37,171 nucleotides of DNA from Bacteroidales bacterium (GCA_007134525.1 SLKR01000087.1:1-37171), one strand, 5' to 3'. Counted from the stretch's first letter, positions 1 through 9,087 are shown. Notes: generated by a model from the letters alone, not told the origin. Numbers and translations are program-made.

Positions 1-1
1 A

Positions 2-898
2 TTCTATGACCCTGATGAGGAAACTGCCAAAGCAGTTGAAGAATCTTTCGGTATCCGCCGGTTTCATTCTGAAGATTCACTGATAGAGGTTTCCGAAATA
101 GTTGATATAGTCACACCTACGGTGTCACACTTTAATTGTGCGTCAAAAGCCCTGAAACATTCAAAGCATGTATTTATTGAAAAACCCCTTACTACGACAC
201 TTGAGGAAGCAAGAAAACTTATCTCGCTTGCTGAAGAAGCCAGCGTAAAGGTACAGGTAGGGCACGTAGAGAGATTCAACCCAGCATTCATATCGGCCAG
301 CAAGTATCTGAACAATCCACTATTTATAGAGGCTCACCGTCTGGGCCAATTCAACCCCAGGGGTACTGATGTACCGGTTATACTCGACCTGATGATACAT
401 GATATCGACATTATACTCAACGTGGTTAAGTCAGGTGTAAAAAAGATCTCCGCCAGTGGAGTAGCGGTAGTATCCGACACCCCTGACATAGCCAACGCAA
501 GGATAGAGTTCAGCAACGGATGTGTTGCAAACCTTACGGCCAGCAGGATATCGATGAAAAGTATGCGTAAGACAAGGTTTTTCCAGCACGAGGGCTATAT
601 CGCAGTAGACTTTCTAAAAAAAGAGACTCAGATAATAAGGATGAAGGATGTCGGTGCCAGCCCTGATCCGTTTGCCATGGTAATTGACATGGGTCCTGAA
701 AAAGACCAGAAACAGATATGGGTTGAAAAACCAGAGATAAAACCATTAAATGCAATAAAGACCGAACTGGAGACCTTCTGTGATTCGATAAATAACAATA
801 CTGAACCACTGGTCAATATAATGGACGGATATGCCTCGCTGGAGCTCGCTTACCGTATAATGGACAAGATCAGCGACAATGTGCAGATGCTGACATAA
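2..898 (+). CDS. Gfo/Idh/MocA family oxidoreductase, 5'-truncated by window edge
   Basis: The reading frame is open from the first complete codon of the window, so the start and the N-terminal NAD(P)-binding GxGxxG loop lie upstream; about 298 residues are visible. The hallmark EKPL motif (VFIEKPLTTT) of this dehydrogenase family is present, followed by GHVERFNPAF and a C-terminal substrate domain with LDLMIHDIDI, where family members carry the catalytic His-Asp region. These enzymes oxidise or reduce sugars, inositols and related metabolites with a nicotinamide cofactor. The substrate cannot be read from the sequence. The next gene on this strand is a membrane sugar transferase 145 bp away, so a role in surface sugar metabolism is possible but is only inferred from position. 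An internal GTG at 122 is not a real start because the family motif region continues upstream. Confidence 0.9.
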   Translation, partial: FYDPDEETAKAVEESFGIRRFHSEDSLIEVSEIVDIVTPTVSHFNCASKALKHSKHVFIEKPLTTTLEEARKLISLAEEASVKVQVGHVERFNPAFISASKYLNNPLFIEAHRLGQFNPRGTDVPVILDLMIHDIDIILNVVKSGVKKISASGVAVVSDTPDIANARIEFSNGCVANLTASRISMKSMRKTRFFQHEGYIAVDFLKKETQIIRMKDVGASPDPFAMVIDMGPEKDQKQIWVEKPEIKPLNAIKTELETFCDSINNNTEPLVNIMDGYASLELAYRIMDKISDNVQMLT

Positions 899-1043
899 TC
901 ATGTTAAGCTTTAATATGCAATATGTCATACAAACAGTCGTTATCATCTTATAATTCCCTTATTTTTTATTATCCTTGAAATACCGGTCAATATGTTCAC
1001 CGTAGTCATTATGCGGTAGTACCATGCTAACCAAAACTGCTTA

Positions 1044-2468
1044 ATGGATAAACGTTTACATAATATTCAAATCATAAAATTTGTCTTTTTTGATTTTCTT
1101 GCGGCAGCCCTGGCCTGGTTCCTTTTTATTAACATCCTCAGCGTTAACAATGGTTTTGCACTGGAAAGAATAAGGGAGCAGGTATTTATTGAAGAGAACC
1201 TGTTGCTCGGGCTCTTTATCATTCCATGTTTCTGGCTTTTTTTGTATTACCTCAGCGGATCCTATAAGAATATTTTCAGGCGTTCCCGCCTTGGTCAGTT
1301 CGGTCAGACACTTTTCATTTCAGTAATCGGTGTTCTGGTGATATATTTCGTTGTATTGCTTGATCAGGCCGTAACCGCCAGCCGCGGATATTACCATTCA
1401 CTGTTTCTTTTCCTGATGTTGCACGTTTTTTTCACTGCTACATTCCGTTTTATCCTGTCAACCCGGATAATAAGGAAAATACATAACCGGGAAATAGGCT
1501 TCAATACAATCATTATTGGCAGTCAGAAGAGGGCATCAGAAATTGCCGGTGAGCTTGAATCGCAAAAAAAGTCAGCTGGGAATAAACTTATCGGGTTTGT
1601 AAATGTCAGCAATCACGATGACTATCCATTGGGAAAGCACCTGCCACACCTTGGAAGTTTCGACAGGGTAAAGGAGATAATTGAGGAGTACGGTGTGGAA
1701 GAGGTTATTATTGCCATGGAGTCGAATGAACATTTGAAGATAAGCAGGATACTCACCGATCTTTACTCAACCGACGTTATAGTAAAGATTATTCCCGAAA
1801 TGCATGATATTCTGCTGGGATCGGTGAAGATGACATCAATATTCGGCACCCCCCTGATTGAAATACAATCAGGTCTGCTTCCGGTGTGGCAGCAATCGAT
1901 CAAACGCTTCCTGGACGTTGTTGTTTCAGTATGCTGCCTTATACTTCTGTCTCCTGTTTTCCTGACTACTGCAATAATAGTTAAGCTTACGTCAAAAGGG
2001 CCTGTTTTCTATAAACATGAAAGGATTGGACGCCACGGCAAGCCCTTTATGATGCATAAATTCAGGTCGATGTATGTCGACGCCGAAAAGAACGGCCCGC
2101 AACTCTCGTGTAAGGATGATCCGAGGATAACACCTTTTGGCAGGTTTATGCGCAAGGTAAGGCTGGATGAGATACCACAGTTCTACAATGTGCTGCGCGG
2201 GTATATGTCACTGGTCGGCCCCCGCCCCGAGCGAAAATACTATATCGATCAGATCGTACGTAAGGCACCCGAATATAAGCTACTTCAGAAAATAAAGCCA
2301 GGCGTGACCAGCTGGGGGCAGGTGAAATATGGTTATGCGGAGAATGTCGGGCAGATGATAGAGAGGCTTAAATACGATCTTCTTTATCTGGAAAACATGT
2401 CTCTGGCCGTTGATTTTAAGATACTTATATATACCGTACTGATAATTATACAGGGCCGCGGGAAGTAA
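1044..2468 (+). CDS. Exopolysaccharide-type polyprenyl glycosylphosphotransferase (bacterial sugar transferase)
   Basis: A 474-residue membrane protein predicted to move a sugar-1-phosphate from a nucleotide sugar to undecaprenyl phosphate, the first step of exopolysaccharide, capsule or O-antigen repeat synthesis. Four hydrophobic segments fill roughly residues 10-135. A nucleotide-binding-like middle domain begins near NTIIIGSQKR. A further membrane helix (FLDVVVSVCCLILLSPVF) opens the catalytic domain. That domain has the family signatures HKFRSMYVDAE, RKVRLDEIPQFYNVL and SLVGPRPE, which include the catalytic Asp-Glu pair. Length and domain order match the WcaJ/WbaP-like family. The ATG was chosen because it begins the first hydrophobic segment. 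The sugar specificity (glucose, galactose or an amino sugar) is unknown. The stop is only one base from the stop of the convergent DUF4294 gene. Confidence 0.92.
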   Translation: MDKRLHNIQIIKFVFFDFLAAALAWFLFINILSVNNGFALERIREQVFIEENLLLGLFIIPCFWLFLYYLSGSYKNIFRRSRLGQFGQTLFISVIGVLVIYFVVLLDQAVTASRGYYHSLFLFLMLHVFFTATFRFILSTRIIRKIHNREIGFNTIIIGSQKRASEIAGELESQKKSAGNKLIGFVNVSNHDDYPLGKHLPHLGSFDRVKEIIEEYGVEEVIIAMESNEHLKISRILTDLYSTDVIVKIIPEMHDILLGSVKMTSIFGTPLIEIQSGLLPVWQQSIKRFLDVVVSVCCLILLSPVFLTTAIIVKLTSKGPVFYKHERIGRHGKPFMMHKFRSMYVDAEKNGPQLSCKDDPRITPFGRFMRKVRLDEIPQFYNVLRGYMSLVGPRPERKYYIDQIVRKAPEYKLLQKIKPGVTSWGQVKYGYAENVGQMIERLKYDLLYLENMSLAVDFKILIYTVLIIIQGRGK

Positions 2469-2469
2469 T

Positions 2470-3069
2470 CTACAGCAGGCCTTCCTCTATCAGTTGTACT
2501 ATTTCCTCTATAATTTGGTCCTCGCCAAAGGGGTCATATTCTGTCTTAAGGTTATATCCGAAAAGTCTCCCCAGTGATTGCCAGAATACGGCAGAGAATG
2601 CCCCCCTGAACTCCCGGACAATTTCATAGGATGTATGTTGGGTTTCCCGGTCAATTAGTTTAATCAGGATAACCCCCTGCGAAAATGTGAGCCTTTTCAG
2701 GTCATCTTCAAAATGGTTCCTAAGCTCTTTTTCGGCGTTTTTTATGAATTCATTCCTTTCTCTGTCAGTTTCCAGTTTAACCAGCTGTTCACTGTACCTT
2801 CGGAACATGGCTCCGGCGATCCTGGCATAAGGATAAACTCTCTGCACATTCCGTACTGTCCGGTTATAACGGTAAGCCTCCAGCCTGTTGCGAAACTCCC
2901 TTTCTGCCACCACATTAACAGCCGGAAGCTCAATAATGATAAGCGTATCACCATTAACAACCCTTGCAGTATGAGTGTTGCCCCTTATAAACTCAACCTC
3001 CTGGGCATTAAGCCCGCTTAGTCCGGCTAAAAGGAAAAATACACATATATATAATACACTGCGTACCAT
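2470..3069 (-). CDS. DUF4294 domain-containing exported protein
   Basis: A 199-residue protein of unknown function. The N-terminus (MVRSVLYICVFFLLAGLSG then LNAQ) is a signal peptide, so the product is exported to the periplasm or envelope. The conserved part runs from about YRYNRTVRNVQRVYPYA through KLTFSQGVILIKLIDRET to FWQSLGRLFGYNLK, which I recognise as DUF4294, a family found in Bacteroidetes. The frame extends upstream only to a TTG at 3111. The ATG used here gives a clean signal peptide and is preferred. It is the last gene after tig-clpP-clpX, but a terminator-like hairpin ends directly at its start codon. No enzymatic motif is visible and no function should be assigned. Confidence 0.85.
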   Translation of the reverse strand: MVRSVLYICVFFLLAGLSGLNAQEVEFIRGNTHTARVVNGDTLIIIELPAVNVVAEREFRNRLEAYRYNRTVRNVQRVYPYARIAGAMFRRYSEQLVKLETDRERNEFIKNAEKELRNHFEDDLKRLTFSQGVILIKLIDRETQHTSYEIVREFRGAFSAVFWQSLGRLFGYNLKTEYDPFGEDQIIEEIVQLIEEGLL

Positions 3070-3102
3070 AAAAAAAAGCGTCCATTTATTGGTGAACGCT
3101 TT
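3070..3102 (-). terminator. Intrinsic terminator-like hairpin after clpX, abutting the DUF4294 start codon
   Basis: On the minus strand a 7-bp stem (AAAGCGT with ACGCTTT, 14-nt loop) is followed by a run of eight T, and the next base begins the ATG of the DUF4294 gene. This is the form of a rho-independent terminator for the tig-clpP-clpX transcript. Because no promoter is visible between the hairpin and the downstream gene, it may act as a leaky terminator or attenuator. Confidence 0.62.
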
Positions 3103-3137
3103 AATATACAAAAAATTTCAGCGGTGTCCAGGCATAT

Positions 3138-4385
3138 CTACGAAGCAGCCCGGAGCTTTCCCAGTCTTGCTTTCTCAAGCCGCTGGTGTGCATATTCCAG
3201 CGTAAGGTGAAATTCTTCCTGACTTCTTTCTGACGATGGGATCTCATACATTGCATCAAGCATTATCGCCTCACAGATTGACCGCAACCCCCTGGCTCCT
3301 AACTTGAACTCTACGGCCTTGTCAACTATGTAGTCAAGAACACCACTATCAATTACAAGCTTCCTGTTGTCCATCTCAAAGAGCTTGGTATATTGCTTCA
3401 CAAGTGAGTTTCTGGGTTCGGTCAGTATCTGCCTGAGTGCGTCTCTGTCAAGAGGGTTAAGGTAGGTAAGTACCGGCAGCCTGCCCACCAGCTCTGGAAT
3501 CAGCCCAAAGCTTTTAAGATCCTGTGGTGCGATATACTGCAGAACATTATCACGATCAATACGGCCCTTTTTACCTGCCCCGTAGCCAATGGCATTTGCC
3601 TGCATCCTCGACATTATTCTTTTCTCAATCCCATCAAACGCACCTCCGCAGACAAAAAGGATCTTCTGTGTGTTGATCTGTATCATCTTCTGCTCAGGAT
3701 GCTTCCTGCCACCCTGTGGCGGGACATTAACAACGGCACCTTCAAGAAGCTTCAGGAGTGCCTGCTGTACACCCTCTCCCGAAACATCCCTGGTAATTGA
3801 AGGATTGTCAGATTTACGGGCTATTTTATCAAGTTCATCAATGAAAACTATCCCCCGTTCGGCCGCAGCAACATCATAGTCAGCTACCTGCAACAGCCGT
3901 ACAAGAACGCTTTCAACATCCTCACCGACATACCCGGCCTCAGTGAGAACCGTAGCATCAGCAATGCAAAACGGCACCTTCATCATCCGTGCTATGGTAC
4001 GTGCCATAAGGGTCTTACCGGTTCCCGTTTCTCCGACCATAACTATATTGGACTTTTCAAGTTCCACGTCATCATTCTGGTCGTCGTTGCGGGAAGTTTC
4101 GTAGTTAATCCTCTTATAGTGGTTGTAGACAGCCACGGAAAGCACCTTTTTGGCATCCTCCTGGCCTATAACATATTGGTCAAGGAATTTATTTATTTCT
4201 GCCGGCTTGAAAAGCTCAAATGAGGGAATACTTTTCTTCTCCCTAAGGGTTTTTTCTTCGTCGATAATAGATTGTGCCTGGCCAACGCACTTTTCACATA
4301 TCTGGGCATCAATCCCGGATATAAGGAGTTCCACCTCTTCCGAAGCACGACCGCAAAACGCACATTTCTTTTTCTCCTTTGACAT
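3138..4385 (-). CDS. clpX: ATP-dependent Clp protease ATP-binding subunit ClpX
   Basis: A 415-residue AAA+ unfoldase that recognises substrates, unfolds them with ATP and feeds them to ClpP in the cytoplasm. The N-terminal zinc-binding domain has Cys8, Cys11, Cys30 and Cys33. Walker A is GETGTGKT (118-125) and Walker B is FIDELDK (181-187). The pore loop is GYVGE (151-155), the RKH loop is at 227-229, and a sensor/arginine region follows in the C-terminal small domain. The ClpP-docking loop reads IGY (266-268) where the well-known E. coli tripeptide is IGF. The frame could extend to 4448, but that would overlap clp[12 protein letters not shown] matches the normal ClpX N-terminus and leaves a 22-bp gap after clpP. 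It is in an operon with clpP and tig. Confidence 0.97.
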   Translation of the reverse strand: MSKEKKKCAFCGRASEEVELLISGIDAQICEKCVGQAQSIIDEEKTLREKKSIPSFELFKPAEINKFLDQYVIGQEDAKKVLSVAVYNHYKRINYETSRNDDQNDDVELEKSNIVMVGETGTGKTLMARTIARMMKVPFCIADATVLTEAGYVGEDVESVLVRLLQVADYDVAAAERGIVFIDELDKIARKSDNPSITRDVSGEGVQQALLKLLEGAVVNVPPQGGRKHPEQKMIQINTQKILFVCGGAFDGIEKRIMSRMQANAIGYGAGKKGRIDRDNVLQYIAPQDLKSFGLIPELVGRLPVLTYLNPLDRDALRQILTEPRNSLVKQYTKLFEMDNRKLVIDSGVLDYIVDKAVEFKLGARGLRSICEAIMLDAMYEIPSSERSQEEFHLTLEYAHQRLEKARLGKLRAAS

Positions 4386-4407
4386 ATCGTTTCTTTTCCG
4401 CCTACTG

Positions 4408-5094
4408 TTACTTTTCAGCTTTTTTATTTGAAACCAATACCTCATCAATCATTCCGTACTCCTTTGCCTCCTCGGACGTCATCCAGAAGTCTCTGTCAGC
4501 ATCCTCCCATATCTTGTCATAATCCTGCCCGGAGTGACGGGCAATTATCTGGTACAGCTCCTTTTTGATCTTCTGAATTTCCCTGGCTGTAATTTCAATG
4601 TCTGAAGCCTGGCCTTCCGCACCACCCATTGGCTGGTGTATCAAAATACGGCTGTGTTTCAGGGCTGTTCTCTTTCCTGCAGTTCCTGAACTGAGAAGAA
4701 CTGCGCCCATTGAAGCGGCCATTCCGGTGCATATTGTTGCTACATCAGGGGCTATGTATTGCATGGTGTCATATATACCAAGCCCTGCATATACTGAACC
4801 ACCCGGAGTGTTTAAGTATATCTGGATGTCCTTCTTTGGATCGACCGATTCCATATACAGGAGCTGAGCCTGGATTATGTTTGCAACATAATCATTGATA
4901 GGGACACCAAGGAATATTATCCGGTCCATCATCAGGCGGCTGAAAACGTCCATTGTGGCTACGTTCAGCTGTCTTTCCTCAATAATTGTCGGGCTGATGT
5001 AGTTACCATATACAGATGTGTAATCATGCATGGTAATACTGCTTATACCCCTGTGCTTGGTGGCATATTTGTGAAAATCATCCGTTCTGCTCAT
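4408..5094 (-). CDS. clpP: ATP-dependent Clp protease proteolytic subunit ClpP
   Basis: A 228-residue serine peptidase that forms the proteolytic barrel capped by ClpX. The catalytic triad is visible: Ser128 in GMAASMGA, His153 in LIHQPMGG and Asp202 in the DRDFWM segment. [15 protein letters not shown] is the conserved substrate-strand region. The N-terminus is about 30 residues longer than the mature E. coli core and probably includes a propeptide that is removed on assembly. It begins 6 bp after the tig stop and ends 22 bp before clpX, so the three are very likely co-transcribed and act together in folding and turnover of new proteins. Confidence 0.97.
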   Translation of the reverse strand: MSRTDDFHKYATKHRGISSITMHDYTSVYGNYISPTIIEERQLNVATMDVFSRLMMDRIIFLGVPINDYVANIIQAQLLYMESVDPKKDIQIYLNTPGGSVYAGLGIYDTMQYIAPDVATICTGMAASMGAVLLSSGTAGKRTALKHSRILIHQPMGGAEGQASDIEITAREIQKIKKELYQIIARHSGQDYDKIWEDADRDFWMTSEEAKEYGMIDEVLVSNKKAEK

Positions 5095-5100
5095 GATATG

Positions 5101-6504
5101 TTATTTTTCAGTTTCTGATGAGGGCTCTTCCACCCCCTTTTGCTTCTTGTACTTTTCTGTTACCAGTTTTACAAAGTCGTCATATCCTGTTTCAACAGTG
5201 TTCAGGTTTATTTTTTCCCTGAAAAGTTCTAAAAGTTTCTGGTCAAACAGGTGGTCATAAACCTTTTTGACCTCCTCCTTGTTACCGGATATGTTTTTCA
5301 CATACTGGTCCAGTATATCCTGCGGGACATTCTCCTGGCCATATTGTTTGAGCTGAGCCCTTATAAAGTCCTCCAGCTGTTTGTTAACCTCTTCGGGCTT
5401 AACCTCGATCTTGTATTCCTTTATCAGGTAGTTCTCCAAAAGCTGCCACCTGAAAGAATCAGAGAACTGGTCAAACTCGTTTTCGACCTTCTCTTTTGAA
5501 AGTTCCTCCTTATTGGTGTCCAACAGCCACTTTTTCAGGAATTCCTCAGGCAGGTCGAGCTTTGTGACCTCCAGAAGCTTCTCCATTACGAGGTTTTTGA
5601 AGTGCTTGTCAGCATCAGCCTGGTACTGTTTGCTTACCTGTTCCCTGACCACCTCCCTGAACTGCTCCTCGGTTTCAACATTTTCCTCCGGAGCTGCCTT
5701 ACTGAAAAGTTCGCTGTTAACATCAGCGGGTTCAACACGACTAATACTCTCTATGGTAAAACGAAACAGTGGCCCGTAATTGTCAAGCTCTTCTTTCTTG
5801 ACGCCTATCATTGCAGCCGCCTCTGAATCCTGTCCAACCGATTCTTTTACGTCAAACACAAGACTGTCACCAGGTTTTTTACCAATCAGCTGTTTTTTAA
5901 GGTCTTCGTCCCTGATATACTGTATATAAACGTTTGACTTGTGCTCATGCCCTTCTGTCTTTGGAGTTTTTTCATCCTCCATTTCAACGAACTCCCCGAA
6001 GGCCACATCTTCGGCCTCTGCAACGCCCGGATTTGTCATCTTTCCGTATCTCTTCCTGATGTCCTGAATATAGTTGTCAACAACCTCATCCTCCACCCTG
6101 ATCTTGTGGTAGTCAACCTCAATCTCTTCATTTAGTTCAAGATTGATTTCGGGAGCCAGTCCGATATGGTAATGCAGCTCAAACTCTTTTTGGTTCTCCC
6201 AGTCAATATTGTCTGCCTGCTCCTGATCCGGGAGAGGGTTGCCAAGAACATTCAGTTCGTTTTCCTTTATATGCTTGTATACCGCGTCTGCAAGTATCTT
6301 GTTTACTTCCTCAGCCAGAATACTTTTTCCATACATTTTCATGACCAGGCCCTTTGGCACCTTTCCCGGCCTGAAGCCAGGCATCTGGGCCTTTTTCTGC
6401 ATATTCTTCAGCTCCTTTTCTACCTGGTCACCATAGTCATCTTCATTTAACCTTACCTTAAGCACCGCTTCCAGTGGACCTTTCTGCTCCTGTACTATTT
6501 CCAT
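5101..6504 (-). CDS. tig: Trigger factor, ribosome-associated chaperone
   Basis: A 467-residue chaperone that binds the ribosome exit tunnel near L23 and shields nascent chains. The ribosome-binding signature appears as MPGFRPGKVP in the N-terminal domain. A divergent FKBP-type PPIase domain follows, roughly residues 150-250, with GKKPGDSLVFDV. The long helical C-terminal arms follow and end in a Lys/Glu-rich tail. Its length is somewhat greater than E. coli trigger factor (432) but common in this phylum. It starts the tig-clpP-clpX operon. No promoter box is visible between it and the upstream tRNA-Leu; a terminator-like hairpin ends 24 nt before its ATG, so it may depend on read-through from the tRNA promoter. 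Confidence 0.96.
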   Translation of the reverse strand: MEIVQEQKGPLEAVLKVRLNEDDYGDQVEKELKNMQKKAQMPGFRPGKVPKGLVMKMYGKSILAEEVNKILADAVYKHIKENELNVLGNPLPDQEQADNIDWENQKEFELHYHIGLAPEINLELNEEIEVDYHKIRVEDEVVDNYIQDIRKRYGKMTNPGVAEAEDVAFGEFVEMEDEKTPKTEGHEHKSNVYIQYIRDEDLKKQLIGKKPGDSLVFDVKESVGQDSEAAAMIGVKKEELDNYGPLFRFTIESISRVEPADVNSELFSKAAPEENVETEEQFREVVREQVSKQYQADADKHFKNLVMEKLLEVTKLDLPEEFLKKWLLDTNKEELSKEKVENEFDQFSDSFRWQLLENYLIKEYKIEVKPEEVNKQLEDFIRAQLKQYGQENVPQDILDQYVKNISGNKEEVKKVYDHLFDQKLLELFREKINLNTVETGYDDFVKLVTEKYKKQKGVEEPSSETEK

Positions 6505-6528
6505 ACTGTTATGTTATTTTTTATGCTG

Positions 6529-6583
6529 AAAAAAATAAAAACAACCCCGCCAGACCTGTGGATTTGATGTCTATAACGGGGTT
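6529..6583 (-). terminator. Intrinsic terminator-like hairpin between tRNA-Leu and tig
   Basis: Downstream of the tRNA on the minus strand, AACCCCG pairs with CGGGGTT across a 27-nt loop and is followed by GTTTTTATTTTTTT. The stem-plus-T-tract form suggests 3' termination of the tRNA transcript. It lies just before tig. Confidence 0.6.
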
Positions 6584-6603
6584 TCATCTATCATAATCTT
6601 ATG

Positions 6604-6685
6604 TGCGGATGGAGGGACTCGAACCCCCACGCCTTGCGGCACCAGATCCTAAGTCTGGCGCGGCTACCAATTACGCCACATCCGC
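6604..6685 (-). tRNA. tRNA-Leu (anticodon UAG)
   Basis: An 82-nt cloverleaf on the minus strand. The 7-bp acceptor stem is GCGGATG/CATCCGC with discriminator A. The anticodon stem-loop CCAGA-CTTAGGA-TCTGG carries anticodon TAG. A long variable arm (TGCCGCAAGGCG) is typical of class II tRNAs such as leucine, and the T arm contains GTTCGAGTC. CCA is not encoded. It should decode CUN leucine codons. It sits between a sensor kinase gene and tig, with its own promoter box upstream and a terminator-like hairpin downstream. Confidence 0.97.
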
Positions 6686-6704
6686 ATTCGGAGCAAACTG
6701 GCTG

Positions 6705-6712
6705 CAAATATA
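6705..6712 (-). promoter_or_regulatory. -7 promoter box for tRNA-Leu (and possibly tig operon)
   Basis: The minus strand reads TATATTTG followed by CAG, an exact match to the Bacteroidetes TAnnTTTG -7 element, about 20 nt before the tRNA 5' end. The nearest TTTG upstream is 24 bp away rather than the usual 19 or so, so the -33 element is weak. Confidence 0.6.
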
Positions 6713-6754
6713 CGACATTTTTACAAAATGGCCTACCAAATTAACCAAAAAGGT

Positions 6755-8893
6755 TTATTCACCGGGATCATTACAGGGTATCGTAAAACTGATCACCGTA
6801 CCTTTTCCCTCTTTACTTCTTAGCCTTATATCACCTCCCTGTTTACTCACAAACTCCCTGCACAGCAATAGGCCCAGTCCGCTTCCCTTTTCATCGTCAG
6901 TACCATATGTGGAGTAGAGTGAGTCTGTCCTGAAAAGTTTTTGCTGATTATCTTCAGATATACCAACACCCTCATCAGCAACACTGATCTCAGCAAACCC
7001 ATTGAGCTTACGGGAAGTTATTGTAACTCTGCCATCCCTTTCTGAATACTTTATGGCATTTGATAAAAGATTACGGATAATTGTCCTGGTCATGTTGATA
7101 TCTCCCCAAACCATCAGATTTATGTCAACCCTGTCGATTATTTCAACTCCTTTTTCACTGGCATTGGGAGAAAAAAGCTTCAGGTTATCTCCGACAACAT
7201 CTTTAAGCTGAAAGTTGCCCGGCCTGTAAGTCATTTTGCCTGTCTGTGTACGCGACCACTGCAACAGGTTCTCCAGCAGGTTATTAATCTTTATAACTGA
7301 TTTATCCAGCTCACCGGCAAGCTCAATCAGCTCCTGATGGCTAAGGTTGTCCATATCCCGTTTCAGTATCCTGGAAAAGCTAACAATTGAGGCGAATGGA
7401 TTTCTGAGGTCATGAGATATAATCGAGAAAAACTTATCTTTTGTATTGTTGACTGCTATAAGCTCCTTTTCCGATTTTTTCAGCTTCTTATTTATATGTT
7501 CAACTTTTTGCTTCTGTTCGGTCAGCCGGTCATTTAATTCCTGAAGTCTGCGGTTGCTTTCACTTATCTCTGCCTTCTGCCTTTCAAGAAGCCGGTTGGT
7601 CTGCCTAACCTCCCTGAAGCGGTAATATATTACCAACAGCATTATTACAATCAGTATAATAAACACCAGCAGAAAATTGCGGTAGATCTTCTGCTTTTCA
7701 AGGTTCAGCTCATTTACCTGGTTGGCCCGTCTGAGCAACTCGAAGTCTTGTTCCCGGCTCCGTCTGTCGTACATCAGGCGAAGCTCAACCGATCTGCGCC
7801 TTCTATCTTCATCATAGATACTGTCCTGAAGCTCCAGAAACCTGTTCTGTAGTTCATATGCCTCCCTGTAATTTCCAAGGGAATACATAAGCTTGCTCAT
7901 ACTCTGGAAAACCTCTGAATTAAATAGAGTTACCTCCACGCTTTCTGTAAGAGCCAGTGCCTGGTCAAGGCAATGACGGGAGTTTTCAAGTTCTCCCATA
8001 TCAAGATATACCTTTCCAAGGTCATTATATACCTGGGCAAGTCCTCTTTTGTCGCCGACATCGATATAGATATCCTTTGTCCTTTCCAGCTCAGCCGCAG
8101 CCTCTGTGAGCCTGCCCTTAAGATGGTATATAATGCCGATATTTCTCATGGTGTAGGCTGTTTCTCGCCTGTCGGGATGTTTTTCCCAAATTTCCAGGGC
8201 CGCCTCATTGTATGCAAGTGCCTGCTGGTAATTGCCCTTTTCCTGGCTTACAGATCCAAGATTGGAATAAGAATAGGCCTTGCCTCTTTCGTTTCCGTAC
8301 TCCTCTTTTATCGCAAGGGAACGCATATGGAACTCCTCTGCATTCTCCAGGTCATTCTGCTGCTGGTAAACCAACCCAATGTTATTCAGCACTTTTGCAG
8401 TTGCGGCTACAGAATCAATTTCATTATAAAGGTCAAGGGTGTTGAAGTAATATTCAAGGGCAGTGTCAAAATGACCCCTTCCGTGAAACAGAATACCCAT
8501 ATTGTTCATTGCGCGGGCAACCCCGGATTTGTCTCCGAGATTATCAAATATATGCATTGCCTCAGACGTAAAGTCATAAGCCATTCCAAATTCACCCAGC
8601 CTCCAGTAAAGATGGCCCATATTTGTCAGCACCCTTGCAAGTTCACTCTCATAACCCAGGTTTTCTGCAAGGTCAAGCGCCTTTTTTGTGTATTCAAGAG
8701 CGCTGGAGGGGCATTCGCGGCGGGCCTCCCAACCAAGGTTTATAAGGGCATCCATTTTCAATGAATCATCCTCCTGGTGGCTGTCAAGATATAGATCATG
8801 GTCATTGATATCAGTCTCAGTTCGACCCTGGCAGACCAGGAAGAGGGCCAGAAAACAAATAAGGAGGATCACCCGTATAATGCGCATTTCCAT
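6755..8893 (-). CDS. TPR-containing membrane sensor histidine kinase
   Basis: A 712-residue predicted inner-membrane sensor kinase. After a hydrophobic N-terminal export signal come about eight tetratricopeptide repeats (roughly residues 45-370, e.g. ALINLGWEARRECPSSALEY, NIGLVYQQQNDLENAEEFH), which would lie in the periplasm. A single membrane helix spans about 402-424, followed by a coiled coil. The HisKA domain has phospho-acceptor His494 in SIISHDLRNPF. The ATPase domain has N box NLLSNAIKYS, G1 box DEGVGI and G2 box GSGLGLLLC. There is no receiver domain and no response regulator gene in the window, so its partner is unknown. Two ATGs six bases apart are possible starts. It is divergent from nrfHA across 234 bp, which makes a regulatory link possible but unproven. 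Confidence 0.93.
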   Translation of the reverse strand: MEMRIIRVILLICFLALFLVCQGRTETDINDHDLYLDSHQEDDSLKMDALINLGWEARRECPSSALEYTKKALDLAENLGYESELARVLTNMGHLYWRLGEFGMAYDFTSEAMHIFDNLGDKSGVARAMNNMGILFHGRGHFDTALEYYFNTLDLYNEIDSVAATAKVLNNIGLVYQQQNDLENAEEFHMRSLAIKEEYGNERGKAYSYSNLGSVSQEKGNYQQALAYNEAALEIWEKHPDRRETAYTMRNIGIIYHLKGRLTEAAAELERTKDIYIDVGDKRGLAQVYNDLGKVYLDMGELENSRHCLDQALALTESVEVTLFNSEVFQSMSKLMYSLGNYREAYELQNRFLELQDSIYDEDRRRRSVELRLMYDRRSREQDFELLRRANQVNELNLEKQKIYRNFLLVFIILIVIMLLVIYYRFREVRQTNRLLERQKAEISESNRRLQELNDRLTEQKQKVEHINKKLKKSEKELIAVNNTKDKFFSIISHDLRNPFASIVSFSRILKRDMDNLSHQELIELAGELDKSVIKINNLLENLLQWSRTQTGKMTYRPGNFQLKDVVGDNLKLFSPNASEKGVEIIDRVDINLMVWGDINMTRTIIRNLLSNAIKYSERDGRVTITSRKLNGFAEISVADEGVGISEDNQQKLFRTDSLYSTYGTDDEKGSGLGLLLCREFVSKQGGDIRLRSKEGKGTVISFTIPCNDPGE

Positions 8894-8922
8894 CTGCCTG
8901 ATTTATAGCAATTAATCTATCA

Positions 8923-8953
8923 AATAGAAAAGCAAAATTATGTTTTTTCTATT
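8923..8953. repeat. 9-bp perfect inverted repeat around the kinase -7 box
   Basis: AATAGAAAA (8923-8931) and TTTTCTATT (8945-8953) are perfect inverted copies separated by 13 bp. The spacer holds the -7 box of the minus-strand kinase promoter. This is a possible operator or AT-rich cruciform. No regulator is identified. Confidence 0.55.
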
Positions 8954-8962
8954 AGATAACAA
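8933..8962 (-). promoter_or_regulatory. Promoter of the TPR sensor kinase gene
   Basis: On the minus strand TTG, a 19-bp spacer and TAATTTTG match the Bacteroidetes sigma-ABfr -33/-7 pattern with the preferred spacing. The start codon lies about 40 nt downstream of the -7 box. Confidence 0.62.
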
Positions 8963-8967
8963 GTTAT
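8956..8967. promoter_or_regulatory. Candidate operator ATAAC-AA-GTTAT
   Basis: A 5-2-5 inverted repeat overlapping the -33 region of the kinase promoter in the divergent kinase/nrfH intergenic region. The size and position would suit a dimeric regulator. The sequence does not tell me which one. Confidence 0.35.
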
Positions 8968-9087
8968 TATCCAATAATATCATATCAAACTACTGCCAGT
9001 TACATAAATCCAGACATGTTTTTATTAAGTCTAAACAATAATTTGCACTAACCAATAGCACTGTTAGGAAAATAGACATTATTATTA

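Noticed and set aside
971-978. TATCCTTG as a promoter for the sugar transferase gene
   Set aside because: It has a mismatch in the core TTTG and no -33 element at a usable distance, so it is not supported.
3070-3111. TTG start extending the DUF4294 protein by 14 residues
   Set aside because: It would place polar residues ahead of the signal peptide and translate through the terminator hairpin; the ATG at 3069 gives a standard signal peptide.
3582-3590. ClpX docking loop IGY instead of the E. coli IGF as a functional novelty
   Set aside because: Tyr for Phe is conservative and I cannot compare enough Bacteroidetes ClpX sequences here to call it unusual.
4386-4448. Upstream start for clpX overlapping clpP
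   Set aside because: The added residues are not ClpX-like; [11 protein letters not shown] matches the family start just before the zinc domain.
7973-8764. A 263-codon open frame on the plus strand inside the sensor kinase gene
   Set aside because: It lies antisense to clear TPR repeats, its product resembles no family, and the kinase frame has full domain support.
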